DNA of 64,000 nt from Verrucomicrobiota bacterium (GTDB lineage: Bacteria; Verrucomicrobiota; Verrucomicrobiia; CAIQCK01), in assembly GCA_016235595.1 (NCBI GenBank), contig JACRJX010000030.1, forward strand, positions 1 through 64,000. The letters are read 5' to 3'. The notes under the pieces were generated by a model. It saw only the letters and a list, made by a program, of their open reading frames with translations. It was not told the DNA's origin and did no database searches. Positions within the stretch are counted from its first letter, which is position 1; each line of letters starts with the position of its first letter. This document shows positions 51,339 to 61,121 of the stretch, one piece after another. The position numbers and the translations under genes were made by a program.

Positions 51339-52561
51339 CACAGCCTGCCACCCCCTCAATGCAAGACCCGGGTCCAAGCCTCATAACCCCGCTGACCCGA
51401 CACACCATCAATGTCCTCCTTGTGGATGACCAAGCCATGATCGGAGAGGCCGTGCGCCGTATGCTGCTGGCGGACAAGGACATCAACTTCCACTACTGCA
51501 GCGATCCGACCCAAGCGGTGAAGATGGCGACGGAGATCTCTCCCACAGTCATTCTCCAGGACCTCGTCATGCCGGAAGTGGACGGCCTCACGTTGGTCAA
51601 GTTTTACCGCGCCAACCCCAAGACCCGCGACATCCCCCTGATCGTGCTCTCGACCAAGGAAGAGCCTGCGACCAAGGCCGAGGCGTTTGGCTTGGGCGCC
51701 AACGACTATCTGGTCAAGCTGCCGGACAAGGTCGAGTTGATCGCCCGAATTCGGCACCACTCGGCCGGCTACATCGCCCAACTCCAGCGCAACGAGGCGT
51801 ATCGCGCCCTGATGGAGAGCCAGAAGAAGTTGGCCGCCGAGCTGGCGGAGGCTGCCGCTTATGTGCAGTCGCTTCTGCCTGCGCCGATGACGGGCGAGAT
51901 AACGGCTGAGTGTCGTTTCCTCCCATCAACAGAGCTTGGCGGTGACGCCCTCGGGTATCATTGGCTCGATGAGGATCATCTCGTCATGTACGTTCTCGAC
52001 GTCTGCGGTCACGGCGTGGGCGCGGCCTTGCTCTCCATCTCCGCCATGAACGTCATACGCTCGCGCACCCTCCCGCACACAGATTTCCTTCAACCCGGCG
52101 AGGTGCTGGCGGCCTTGAACGAGAGTTTCCAGATGGAAAAACATAATAATATGTATTTCACGATCTGGTACGGGGTTTACGATAGGAAACAACGGCGAAT
52201 CTCTTACGCCTCCGGCGGTCACCCACCTGCCGTGCTGATCACCGGTCAAGATGCCGCCTCGGCGCGTCCAGTCCTTCTGGAGACGGGCGGAACCATCATC
52301 GGCGCCACCGATAAGCCTGAATTCACAAGCGCCTCCTGCAATGTTCAGCCTTACTCCAAGCTGTACCTCTTCAGCGACGGCGCCTATGAGGTTTTCCGTC
52401 CGGACGGTTCCCTGTGGTCCTATGAAGAATTCGTGCAGCTCCTGGAATCGCCGACGCCTCCGGGCGTCACCGATCTCGACCATATTGTGGCCAGCATCAG
52501 CTCCATCCACGGGATCAGCACCTTCGACGACGACTTTTCTCTTATGCGGGTGTGCCTGTGA
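51335..52561 (+). CDS. Response regulator with PP2C (RsbU/SpoIIE-type) phosphatase output
   Basis: The protein has 408 residues. The receiver (about 25-145) has NVLLVDDQAMIGEAVRRML, VILQDLVMPEVDGLTLV and VLSTKEEPATK with the Lys at NDYLVKLP. A helical coiled-coil linker (about 150-185) leads to a PP2C-family phosphatase (about 190-405) with LGGDALGYHWLDEDH, YVLDVCGHGVGAALLSIS and LFSDGAYEVF. These carry the metal-binding Asp residues of RsbU/SpoIIE enzymes. Phosphorylation by CheA-REC would activate dephosphorylation of a STAS protein. In the Pseudomonas Wsp operon this last position encodes REC-GGDEF (WspR). Confidence 0.93.
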   Translation: MTQPATPSMQDPGPSLITPLTRHTINVLLVDDQAMIGEAVRRMLLADKDINFHYCSDPTQAVKMATEISPTVILQDLVMPEVDGLTLVKFYRANPKTRDIPLIVLSTKEEPATKAEAFGLGANDYLVKLPDKVELIARIRHHSAGYIAQLQRNEAYRALMESQKKLAAELAEAAAYVQSLLPAPMTGEITAECRFLPSTELGGDALGYHWLDEDHLVMYVLDVCGHGVGAALLSISAMNVIRSRTLPHTDFLQPGEVLAALNESFQMEKHNNMYFTIWYGVYDRKQRRISYASGGHPPAVLITGQDAASARPVLLETGGTIIGATDKPEFTSASCNVQPYSKLYLFSDGAYEVFRPDGSLWSYEEFVQLLESPTPPGVTDLDHIVASISSIHGISTFDDDFSLMRVCL

Positions 52562-52620
52562 GCCATGAGATAGGACCATCGTCATTCTAATTCCAAAAAG
52601 CAGGTTCTGGAGGTTCCCAT

Positions 52621-55600
52621 ATGCGAGTTTTAATGGCTTCCGTATTCCGGCCAGCATCCAATCAGCGGCGCAGGGTTGGCCGCTTTCTGGTTTCGATGAT
52701 GCTGGGCATGTTGTGGTCGCTCGACCTTTCGGCGGTTGCAGGCGGCGTTGAGGGCGGGCGGGCGGAGATGTTCGCCAGGATCACGGGTTGTTCAGGCGGG
52801 CTGTGCGTGATGGCTGGCAGCGGTGTCAACATCGAGTTGGCGAAGGATTTGGGAAGGACGGGCCGCTATCTGGTGCAGATTCTGGAGCCGCAACCGGCGC
52901 AGATCGCCAAGCTGCAGGCCCAACTGCACGAGGCTGGGTTGTATGGAGTCGTGTCGGTGGATCAACTGTCGCAGAGCCGCCTGCCGTACACGGAGAACCT
53001 GGTGAACGTGCTGCTGGTGAACGGTGATACGGCGAGCCTGAAATTGAACGAAGCGTGTCGCGTGCTCGTTCCCGGTGGTGTGCTGTGGGTGAGCGAACGT
53101 TGCGCAAACGAGGCGGACCTGAAAACCGCCGGTTTGGAGGACGGAAAAACAGTCGAGTTGGACACGCGCTGGCGGATGGGGCGCAAGACGCGGGCAAACG
53201 GAATGGATCAATGGCCCCTGCCGCGTCACGGTGCTGATAACAACCCTGTTTCAAATGACATCATGGTTGGACCGCCCCGGCGCGTGCGATGGGTCAATGG
53301 TCCGCAGCAGGAAATCAGCAACATGGTGACGGCGGGCGGCAGGAATTTTTACGCCGGAGTGCTGGTGCGCGATTCGTTCAATGGGTTGAAACTGTGGGAA
53401 ACAAAACTCACGCCATCACCTGCCAGTGGAGGGTTCAGTTACAAAGGTTTGACAGGCAGCGTGCGTCCGGTTGCCACGAAGGATCGACTTTATGCGTACT
53501 CTGACAAGAAGGTTGTGGCGTTGGATGCAGCCGCCGGCCTAGTGATGCGCGAATATGCGGAGGCGGGCCAGCCACAGAGTATTCTTGTCGAACGCGACGT
53601 GTTGCTGGCAATTGACAAGACCGGTTTGCGAGCTGTTGATGTCGCGGAAGGTCGATTGCGCTGGCGGGTCGAGGCGGTCGAACCGCGATTCGTCGTCATG
53701 GGGAAGGATGCGGTCTATTTCATCGCGAGGCCGGCTTCTTCTGGCGCCGCGCTGATGTTGGAGAGCCTCAACCTTGCTGATGGCAAATCACGCTGGCGCA
53801 AGAATGATTTCGATTGGTTGCCGAAGGTTAGCAATCTGGTTTGCCACGACGGTGTGGTCGCGTGCGAAGTGTCAACGCTCAATGATAACAAACAAGGCAA
53901 TGCGATTCATATTCTCTCCGCAACCGACGGCGCGCTGTTGTGGAGCCGCGATTACATTCCCGGCAGCCAGCATATGAAACAGGCGCGCGTGATGTTCGTC
54001 GACGACCTGATTTGGGTGGTCGAAGATCCAAAGAGCGCCATGTCCGGGTTGAAGCCTGCCAAACCAGAACCGGTTGCGACCGGAAACAACAAGGCAAAGA
54101 ACACGGTGGCCAAACCCAAGCCCGAAAAACCCGACCTGGATGTCACTGGAGCCAGAAGGGCGAGGTGCGTGGGACTCGATCCGAAGACGGGCAAGGTCAA
54201 AAAAAGCTTCCCGGCAGGTCGAACGCATTGTTTTCCACCTGTGGCCACCGCGCGGTATTTGTTGTCTGGCGAGCTGAGCCTGACCGACCTCAAAAGTGGC
54301 AAGCTCGATGCCAATCGAATTACGAAGGCTGCCTGTGGTCGCGACGCGGGTTGGATTCCCGCCAATGGATTGATTTACACCTCTCCAAAACATTGCATTT
54401 GCTGGCCGATGTTGCGCGATTACAGCGCGCTGGCGCCGGCTCGCGCCGAAGGCGATCCGATGGATGGCATTGGGGTGCGGCGTTTCAGGCCGGAACCTGG
54501 TACTGCCACGGTGCCGGATGGAGTTGCGCCCGAATCTCCGGACCGTGACTGGCCATCCTACCGGCACGATGCCCGGCGGAGCGGATACTCGGAAGCTGCG
54601 GTCCCCAAAGAGCTGCAGATTCTTTGGAGCAAATCATTGGGTGACCGGCCGCAAACGACCATTACCGAGGACTGGCGGGAAAACTATTTCATTCGCGGAC
54701 CGGTGGGCCCGCCGGTGGTTGCGGGAGAGACGGTTTTTGTTACGAGACCGGACGCGCATCAGGTGGTTGCGTTGAATTTGAAGACGGGTGTCATTCGTTG
54801 GGCATTTACCGCCAACGGCCGCGTCGATACCGCGCCGACGATCCACAAAGGCGTCTGTCTCTTCGGCAGCAAGAGCGGCTATGTTTACGCGTTGCGGGCC
54901 GACAACGGACAACTCCTCTGGCGATTGCGTGCTGCGCCGGTCGATGAGCGGATCGTGGCCTATGGACAACTGGAATCGCCCTGGCCGGTGCCCGGGAGCG
55001 TTTTGGTGGCGGATGACGTTGCTTACTTTGCTGCCGGTCGACAACCGCTGGCCGATGGCGGCATCCTTGTCTTTGCGGTCAACTACGCCACGGGAGTGCC
55101 GCAATGGGTGCAACGGTTGCACGAAGTGCCGCAAAAGAATTTCTACGATTCTTCCGCGCTGGAATTCGACAACTTCGACCTGCTTTGTCTCGAAGACAAC
55201 AAGGTGGCCATGTCGCGTTGGAGGTTTGATCGGTCGGGAGGATCGATGTCGTGCGACTCGAAGAGTGGTTTTTCGCAAATGACCGCACGTGATGGCGGCG
55301 TGTGGTTCCCTCGCGGCGCCTGGTCGTACGCGCCGCGTAACGAAGCCGAACGATGGAAGGAACGTCCTTACCTGCGGCCGTTGGCCGTTTTCCGCGGCAA
55401 CGACTTGTTCACTTGCTCGCAAGATCGACAGACCGTGTTTTGCCGCACATTTGCCCCGGGCAGCGATGAAAAGTTCAATACGGATTGGTTCAAGGGTTGG
55501 GAGACTTATGCACGCGCACAGAAGAAGGGCGGCGAGCTATGGCGCAGCGATCGTTTGGCGAAAAATGCCCGATGGTCGGTCATGCCATTCGGTTCCACCG

Positions 55601-55815
55601 CGGGCAAGCAACCGGTTGCAGCGATGGTGCTGACTCACAGCGTTCTGTTTGCCGTTGGCGCCCAGGGACGACTGGCGGCGATTGATCTTGCTGACGGCAA
55701 AACGTTGGCGGAGATGGATGTGCCGCCGATTGCCTGGGACGCGTTGGCCGCCGTCGATGGCCGCTTGTTATTATCAACACTGGATGGTCAGGTGGTTTGT
55801 CTTGGGGCGAAGTAA
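52621..55815 (+). CDS. PQQ-type beta-propeller protein with methyltransferase-like N-terminus
   Basis: The protein has 1,064 residues with a hydrophobic leader (about 22-42). Residues 50-170 resemble a degenerate SAM-methyltransferase fold (ARITGCSGGLCVMAGSGVN, AKDLGRTGRYLVQI, ACRVLVPGGVLWVSER). From about 190 there are propeller blades: WPLPRHGADNNPVSNDI, KVVALDAAAGLVMREYAEAG, DRDWPSYRHDARRSGYSE at about 640, VVALNLKTGVIRWAFTANGR and GYVYALRADNGQLLWRLRAA. It lacks a clear heme or PQQ ligand signature. Such fused proteins occur in Planctomycetes and Verrucomicrobia; the role is unknown. It is probably periplasmic and may be separate from the chemosensory operon (about 60 bases apart). Confidence 0.82.
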   Translation: MRVLMASVFRPASNQRRRVGRFLVSMMLGMLWSLDLSAVAGGVEGGRAEMFARITGCSGGLCVMAGSGVNIELAKDLGRTGRYLVQILEPQPAQIAKLQAQLHEAGLYGVVSVDQLSQSRLPYTENLVNVLLVNGDTASLKLNEACRVLVPGGVLWVSERCANEADLKTAGLEDGKTVELDTRWRMGRKTRANGMDQWPLPRHGADNNPVSNDIMVGPPRRVRWVNGPQQEISNMVTAGGRNFYAGVLVRDSFNGLKLWETKLTPSPASGGFSYKGLTGSVRPVATKDRLYAYSDKKVVALDAAAGLVMREYAEAGQPQSILVERDVLLAIDKTGLRAVDVAEGRLRWRVEAVEPRFVVMGKDAVYFIARPASSGAALMLESLNLADGKSRWRKNDFDWLPKVSNLVCHDGVVACEVSTLNDNKQGNAIHILSATDGALLWSRDYIPGSQHMKQARVMFVDDLIWVVEDPKSAMSGLKPAKPEPVATGNNKAKNTVAKPKPEKPDLDVTGARRARCVGLDPKTGKVKKSFPAGRTHCFPPVATARYLLSGELSLTDLKSGKLDANRITKAACGRDAGWIPANGLIYTSPKHCICWPMLRDYSALAPARAEGDPMDGIGVRRFRPEPGTATVPDGVAPESPDRDWPSYRHDARRSGYSEAAVPKELQILWSKSLGDRPQTTITEDWRENYFIRGPVGPPVVAGETVFVTRPDAHQVVALNLKTGVIRWAFTANGRVDTAPTIHKGVCLFGSKSGYVYALRADNGQLLWRLRAAPVDERIVAYGQLESPWPVPGSVLVADDVAYFAAGRQPLADGGILVFAVNYATGVPQWVQRLHEVPQKNFYDSSALEFDNFDLLCLEDNKVAMSRWRFDRSGGSMSCDSKSGFSQMTARDGGVWFPRGAWSYAPRNEAERWKERPYLRPLAVFRGNDLFTCSQDRQTVFCRTFAPGSDEKFNTDWFKGWETYARAQKKGGELWRSDRLAKNARWSVMPFGSTAGKQPVAAMVLTHSVLFAVGAQGRLAAIDLADGKTLAEMDVPPIAWDALAAVDGRLLLSTLDGQVVCLGAK

Positions 55816-55907
55816 GGCGCCAGACGAGGCGCGTACAGAATCGTGGTTTGAATGGACACGGTGCGCCAGGTGTCGTATGAGACGGCCAGCCAAGAGGAGT
55901 GACGACG

Positions 55908-57023
55908 ATGAAAAATATGAAACTGACTGTTGGAATCGTGTCGACCGTTCTGAGTCTGATGGTCTCTGATGTGAAGGTCGAAGGCCAGGCGCCTGCTCCC
56001 GATGCCACCGGCATCGAAAGTCCTTTCAAAGGCGTGGTGGTCAACATGAATCCTGTCGGGTTGACCGTGAAGAGCGATCCCAACGCGTCAAAATCTCCTG
56101 CCGGCAAGGCTGGCGGTATTTCAAGGAGCAGATCGGACTCGCGGGGTATTCATTTTGCCATCAAGGGCGCGAGAATCACCCGTGGCGGCTGGCATCCCTG
56201 CGAACTGAAAGACATCCAGAGAGGCGATTCAGTCACCATTACGTTTACACCGCCCAAGGAAGGCAGTTCCAAGTTTATCGCCACCCAGATTGATATCGCC
56301 AGGGAGTTGTCCGCCGCCGAGAAACTGCCGATTCTTGGCAAACCTGGAAAGTTGTTGTTCGAGGACGATTTCTCACGCAGCGAGATGCCTCCGAAGTGGC
56401 GGTTGGGAAAGGGTTTTTGGGAGATCCGTGGCAACGTCGTCGTTGCAGCGGAAAACCCCGAAGACAAGCACGGCGCTTACGCCTACGTCGATCCGCGTTT
56501 TACTTACAAGGACATCGTGGCTGAGTTCTCCTTCAAGTTCGATGGTTCCACGGGCTGCCACTTCATGATGGAAGACAGCAACTACAAGGGCGCCCATGCC
56601 GGGCACATCATCCGCGCCACCATCACGCCCACTTCCGCCCAGCTTGCCGACTCCAAGTTTGGGAACATGAAGAACGAAATCTACGAAAAGATGAAGGACC
56701 CCAACACGTCTCCGGAAGAGAAGAAGCAGATTCAAGCAAGCATCAAGGACAAGGCCGCATCGTTCAAGATCGCCCTGGACACCGACAAGTGGCACCAAGG
56801 CCGCGTGGAAGTCGTCGGCGACGAGATGCTGCTCAGCGTTGATAACCAACCCGTCGGCTACCTCAAGTCTGAAGGCGTCAACCACCCCACCAAGAACATG
56901 ATCGGGTTCACAATCGCCGGCAAATCCACCCAACTGGACAACTTGAAAGTCTGGGAAGCTGCCATCCGCCCCGACTGGTCCAAGAACTGTGCTGATATCC
57001 AGGCGGTGTTGCGGAAGCAGTGA
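55908..57023 (+). CDS. Exported DUF1080-like (3-keto-disaccharide hydrolase-like) protein
   Basis: The protein has 371 residues, started at the ATG after GAGGAG rather than at an earlier GTG. The N-terminal 25 residues look like a signal peptide. Residues 30-125 hold a small beta domain (GVVVNMNPVGLTVKSDPNAS, LKDIQRGDSVTITFTPP). Residues 145-365 look like a concanavalin-type sandwich of the DUF1080 kind (LLFEDDFSRSEMPPKWRLGK at its start, NMIGFTIAGKSTQLDNLKVW at its end). DUF1080 proteins include sugar hydrolases, but catalytic residues cannot be checked here. It follows the propeller gene by about 90 bases. Confidence 0.78.
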   Translation: MKNMKLTVGIVSTVLSLMVSDVKVEGQAPAPDATGIESPFKGVVVNMNPVGLTVKSDPNASKSPAGKAGGISRSRSDSRGIHFAIKGARITRGGWHPCELKDIQRGDSVTITFTPPKEGSSKFIATQIDIARELSAAEKLPILGKPGKLLFEDDFSRSEMPPKWRLGKGFWEIRGNVVVAAENPEDKHGAYAYVDPRFTYKDIVAEFSFKFDGSTGCHFMMEDSNYKGAHAGHIIRATITPTSAQLADSKFGNMKNEIYEKMKDPNTSPEEKKQIQASIKDKAASFKIALDTDKWHQGRVEVVGDEMLLSVDNQPVGYLKSEGVNHPTKNMIGFTIAGKSTQLDNLKVWEAAIRPDWSKNCADIQAVLRKQ

Positions 57024-57115
57024 GGCCGCGGACCCGCCCAAACCACGGGTGGTTGACCATTATCTGTTGACGCAGTTCTTTATTTGTGGCCGCGGGTCCG
57101 TTATTCTTTGCCACC

Positions 57116-58471
57116 ATGAAAGCTCTGCCGACGGATATCTCCATTCGCGAAGTCACAACCGCTTTTGAGTACCATGCCTACCGCACCCCGTTGAAGTTCG
57201 GCGGTGTGCCGGTGTCGCATTGCACGCTGTTAAACGTCCGCGTCCGCGTCCGCACGCGCACCGGGCGTGAGGCCGAGGGCAGCGGCTCGATGCCACTCGG
57301 CAGCGTCTGGTCCTTTCCCAGCAAGACAATCCCGGAAGCGGATCGGCTGGAGGCAATGAAGGCCCTGTCGGAGAAGATCGCCGGACTGATGCGCGATTAT
57401 GACCTCTGCGCGCATCCGGTGGAGTTGAGCCACGAATTGGAACCGGAAGCCATGAAGCTCGCGGCGAAGGTGAGCCGAACCAACAAGCTGGCCGAGCCGG
57501 TGCCAACGCTCTGCACGCTGGTGGTATTCAGCCCGTTTGACGCGGCTTTGCATGACGCCTACGGCAAGGTCCACGGCAGGCACGTCTATGACTGCTATGG
57601 CGCGGAGTGGATGAACCACGACATCGCACGCTACCTCGACGCGTCGTTCGGCGGCGATTATCTCGACCGCTATACACTCCGCCGGCCGAAGGCGCGGATG
57701 CCGCTCTACCATCTCATCGGTGCACTCGACCCGCTCACCGACGCCGACGTAAAGGAGCGGTTGAACGACGGTCTGCCAAACACCCTTGGCGAGTGGATCG
57801 TGAAGGATCAACTCACGCACCTGAAGATCAAGCTCAACGGCGACAACGCGGATTGGGACGTGAACCGCATCCTGGCCATCGAGCGTGTCGTTGCCGAAAC
57901 GCAAGCGCGGCGCGGTGTGGAGCGGTGGGTTTACTCGCTCGACTTCAATGAGCAGTGCAAGAACGTGGACTATCTGTTGGAAGTACTGCGGCGCGTGAAG
58001 GAAGGCGGCCCGGCGGCGTTCAGCCGCGTCGCCTATGTGGAACAGCCGACGGCGCGCGACCTGAAGGCGCATCCGGAAAACAAGATGCATGCGGCAGCGG
58101 CGTTGAAGCCGGTGGTGATTGACGAGTCGCTGACGGATTACGAGACATTCCGGCTGGCGCGCGAGCAGGGCTACAGCGGCGTGGCATTGAAGGCGTGCAA
58201 AGGCCAGAGTCAGGCGCTGCTGATGGCGGCGGCGGCGCAGAAGTGCGACATGTTCCTGTGCGTGCAGGACCTCACGTGTCCCGGCCAGTCATTCCTGCAC
58301 AGCGCCGGCTTGGCCGCGCACATCGGGCCGGTGACGGCCATCGAAGGCAATGCGCGCCAATACTGTCCCGGTGCCAACGTCGAGTGGGCGAAGAAATTCC
58401 CCGGTGTGTTCACGGTCCGCGAAGGGACGATCGAGACGGGCTGCCTGGAGCAGGTTGGGCTGGGGCATTAG
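57116..58471 (+). CDS. Enolase-superfamily enzyme (mandelate racemase/MLE-like)
   Basis: The protein has 451 residues. The ATG is chosen over an upstream GTG because the family start follows it. The capping domain is followed by the barrel with HLKIKLNGDNADWDVNRI (KxK), metal ligands in YSLDFNEQCKN (Asp), AYVEQPTARD (Glu) and VVIDESLTDYE (Asp/Glu), and the second Lys in SGVALKACKG. These match the muconate lactonizing/dipeptide epimerase groups. It could dehydrate, racemise or cycloisomerise an acid sugar or amino acid derivative. No close operon partner is seen, so the substrate is unknown. Confidence 0.88.
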   Translation: MKALPTDISIREVTTAFEYHAYRTPLKFGGVPVSHCTLLNVRVRVRTRTGREAEGSGSMPLGSVWSFPSKTIPEADRLEAMKALSEKIAGLMRDYDLCAHPVELSHELEPEAMKLAAKVSRTNKLAEPVPTLCTLVVFSPFDAALHDAYGKVHGRHVYDCYGAEWMNHDIARYLDASFGGDYLDRYTLRRPKARMPLYHLIGALDPLTDADVKERLNDGLPNTLGEWIVKDQLTHLKIKLNGDNADWDVNRILAIERVVAETQARRGVERWVYSLDFNEQCKNVDYLLEVLRRVKEGGPAAFSRVAYVEQPTARDLKAHPENKMHAAAALKPVVIDESLTDYETFRLAREQGYSGVALKACKGQSQALLMAAAAQKCDMFLCVQDLTCPGQSFLHSAGLAAHIGPVTAIEGNARQYCPGANVEWAKKFPGVFTVREGTIETGCLEQVGLGH

Positions 58472-58502
58472 TGCGTGTGAAACATCGGACCCCGTAAGCA
58501 GC

Positions 58503-59528
58503 ATGGAGGTCATCCTCCCAAATCGCGACGAATGGTTTGCAGATAACGAGGGATTCCCGAGACCCGATTGGTGTTCTATTTGGGACTGGATCGATTCCAA
58601 TATCCCCAAATCGGACTGGTTTGAAGCGTGGCATCAGGCCTCGTTGATGTGGCTTGGTCGGCTCAAGGGCCGGCTCAAAGACGAATACGAAATCAGCGAG
58701 TCACGGAACTTCGTTCTTTTGGCCCCGAAGAATGTCGAACAAGACAAGAAAGTGACCGCGTTTCTGGAGTCCACCCTGCGCCAAGTGCTCGTGGCTCTGG
58801 CTGACATGGCAGCAGACGAAGGCTACGGAAAGCACGCCGTATTGGTCTTTGGGACACTGGACGAGTACTACGCATACATCGCGCACTTCTACCCCGATTG
58901 CCGGGAAATCAACATGTCCAGCGGCGTATTCCTTCACGACGGCTACATGCATTTCGTCACCACGGTTGACGGGCAACGGCAGCTTGCTCCCGTCCTCGTT
59001 CACGAACTGACGCACGATTGCCTCGCTCATTTGCCACTGCCAGCTTGGTTGAACGAAGGGCTTGCCATGACATTGGAAAACGCCATCGCCGGCTCAGCGC
59101 GATTTGAATTGGATCGGGAATCAGTCGAAAAACACCAAGCCTTCTGGGATGAAGAAACCATTCAAGAGTTTTGGAGCGGCCAGTCTTTCCACCGCACTGA
59201 CGACGGTGCCGAGTTGAGCTATCATCTCTCACAAGTCCTCATGCACCGTATCCACTTCGCGGTATCACTGGCTTCCGACCGTTTTCGAGCCTTCGTGCAG
59301 CACAGCGACTACAAGGACGCCGGTGACGCGGCGGCGCGGCAATATCTCAACCTCGACTTGGCAACCATCGTCGAGGATTTCCTTGGCCCCGGTCATTGGG
59401 CGCCAAGGCCGGAGTCGTGGAAAGACACTCCGCCGTCGTCTACGGAGGTTGTGAAAGATGCCCGGAAAATGACCCAACGCTGCGCTGCAACGAATCTCGA
59501 AAAGGCGTTCCTAGTGTTTCGCACCTGA
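58503..59528 (+). CDS. Gluzincin-like zinc metallopeptidase
   Basis: The protein has 341 residues from the ATG; the longer upstream frame overlaps the enolase-superfamily gene in another phase. The metal site is VLVHELTHDCLAHLPLPAWLN followed by Glu in NEGLAM, the HExxH plus distal Glu pattern of gluzincins. The surrounding sequence resembles DUF1570-type basic peptidase folds with no signal peptide. It converges on the NadK gene on the other strand, with few bases between. Substrate unknown. Confidence 0.82.
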   Translation: MEVILPNRDEWFADNEGFPRPDWCSIWDWIDSNIPKSDWFEAWHQASLMWLGRLKGRLKDEYEISESRNFVLLAPKNVEQDKKVTAFLESTLRQVLVALADMAADEGYGKHAVLVFGTLDEYYAYIAHFYPDCREINMSSGVFLHDGYMHFVTTVDGQRQLAPVLVHELTHDCLAHLPLPAWLNEGLAMTLENAIAGSARFELDRESVEKHQAFWDEETIQEFWSGQSFHRTDDGAELSYHLSQVLMHRIHFAVSLASDRFRAFVQHSDYKDAGDAAARQYLNLDLATIVEDFLGPGHWAPRPESWKDTPPSSTEVVKDARKMTQRCAATNLEKAFLVFRT

Positions 59529-59535
59529 GCGACCG

Positions 59536-60375
59536 CTAGACGTTCGCGCCGCTCCAGTTCAGCTTGCGGCGCAGCGTCTCGTTGTAGGAATAACCCTCCG
59601 GCAACACGAGCTGGAACTGGCGGTTGCCACGGCGCACATGGATGGTGTCTGCGCTTCGCAGTCGCACCCGCACCTGTCCATCCACCGTGAGCACCAGTTC
59701 TTCCGCCTGGCTCAGAATCCGCGTCTCCACCACCGCCGCACGGCCCACCACCACCGAGCGGTTCGTCAGCGAGTGAGGACAGATCGGTGTCATCACGAAC
59801 GCTTCCGTCCCTGGCGTCAGGATTGGTCCGCCCGCGCTCATCGAGTAGGCCGTCGAACCGGTCTGCGTCGCAAAAATCATTCCGTCGCAGACGTATTCCG
59901 TCAGAGGCTCGCCATCAATCCCCACGGCCATCCGCACGATGCGCGCCGCCGCGCCGCGCGAGATAACCACGTCGTTCAGCGCATACTGGGCTGGCAGCCA
60001 CCTCTCCCCTCGCTGGATGTCCATCTTCAACATGGATCGCGCCCTCAACGCGTAGCGCCCAGCCAGCACGGCCCGCAGCGCCTTCTCCATGCCTTCCGCT
60101 GGCACGACCGTGAGGAAACCGAGCGCGCCCGCGTTGATGCCCAGCACCGGCGTCTGCGCACCGTTCATCTCGCGCGCCAGGCGCAGCATGGTGCCGTCGC
60201 CGCCGAACACCAGCAACAGTTGCGAGCGTGCCGCGAGCGTCGCCACATCGTCGTGAGCAATGAGCACGCGGATGCCCAACCGCCGTAGAAGCACCGCTGC
60301 CTTGCGCGCCAATTGACGCGCCAGTTTCTTGTCGGGATTGATTGTCAGCCCGACCGTTGTTATTTGCGCAGACAA
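59536..60375 (-). CDS. nadK: NAD kinase
   Basis: The protein has 279 residues, the usual size. Motifs are LLVFGGDGTMLRLAREM (GGDG), GINAGALGFLT, CDGMIFATQTGSTAYSMSAG (the family usually has TPTGSTAY; here it is TQTGSTAY), and PICPHSLTNRSVV. It phosphorylates NAD to NADP. The start lies within the end of the TlyA gene (16-base overlap), so the two are translationally coupled. Confidence 0.93.
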   Translation of the reverse strand: MSAQITTVGLTINPDKKLARQLARKAAVLLRRLGIRVLIAHDDVATLAARSQLLLVFGGDGTMLRLAREMNGAQTPVLGINAGALGFLTVVPAEGMEKALRAVLAGRYALRARSMLKMDIQRGERWLPAQYALNDVVISRGAAARIVRMAVGIDGEPLTEYVCDGMIFATQTGSTAYSMSAGGPILTPGTEAFVMTPICPHSLTNRSVVVGRAAVVETRILSQAEELVLTVDGQVRVRLRSADTIHVRRGNRQFQLVLPEGYSYNETLRRKLNWSGANV

Positions 60376-61121
60376 ATCAAAAATTCCTTGTTGCCAGCTG
60401 GTCCGAGCAGCGGCGACTCGATGACGCCGTCGCAGCGCAGCTCCAGTTCTTCCGTCGCAAATGTCCTTACCGCGTCCACCACGCGCCGATGCACCGCCGG
60501 GTCCTTCACCACGCCGCCTTTGCCAACATCCTTTGGCCCGGCTTCAAACTGCGGCTTGATAAGAGCGATAATAACCCCGGTATCGCAAGTTGTCGAGACG
60601 GCGCCAGCCGCCGGTTTCAACAGGTCCTTCGCCGCCGGCAGCACCTTGGCTAGCCCGATGAACGCGACGTCCATCGTCACGATGTCCACCGCCTCGCCGA
60701 TCTGCTGCCGTTGGAGGTAGCGCGCGTTGACTCCGTCGTGCACTGCCACGCGCGGATCGCGCCGCAGCTTGTAGGCGATCTGTCCCTTGCCGACATCCAC
60801 GGCATGAACGCGCGCCGCGCCGCGTTGCAGCAGGCAATCTGTGAATCCGCCCGTCGAAGCGCCCAGGTCCGCGCACACCGCGCCCGCCGCGCGGATTTTG
60901 AAATGATCGAGCGCCGCCTCCAGTTTGTGTCCGCCGCGGCTCACGAACTTCTCCTCCGCCTTCAGTTCGATGGCGGCGTCGGTCGCGACCTCCGTGCTGG
61001 GTTTATCGGTGACCTGCCCCGCCACCATGACCTGGCCGGCCATGATGGCACGTTTGGCCTTCTCGCGGCTCTCGCACAACCCGCGTTCCACCAACAACAA
61101 ATCCAGCCGCAGCTTTTCCAT
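60360..61121 (-). CDS. tlyA: TlyA family rRNA methyltransferase
   Basis: The protein has 253 residues. The N-terminal S4 domain is RLDLLLVERGLCESREKAKR with AIMAGQVMV. The FtsJ-like SAM-dependent part has CADLGASTGGFTDCLLQRGA, VHAVDVGKGQIAYKLRRDPR and VTMDVAFIGLAKVLPAAKDL, with the K-D-K type catalytic positions. TlyA methylates 2'-O of rRNA cytidine and was once called a hemolysin. It overlaps nadK, a common bacterial pairing. Confidence 0.93.
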   Translation of the reverse strand: MEKLRLDLLLVERGLCESREKAKRAIMAGQVMVAGQVTDKPSTEVATDAAIELKAEEKFVSRGGHKLEAALDHFKIRAAGAVCADLGASTGGFTDCLLQRGAARVHAVDVGKGQIAYKLRRDPRVAVHDGVNARYLQRQQIGEAVDIVTMDVAFIGLAKVLPAAKDLLKPAAGAVSTTCDTGVIIALIKPQFEAGPKDVGKGGVVKDPAVHRRVVDAVRTFATEELELRCDGVIESPLLGPAGNKEFLICLRK

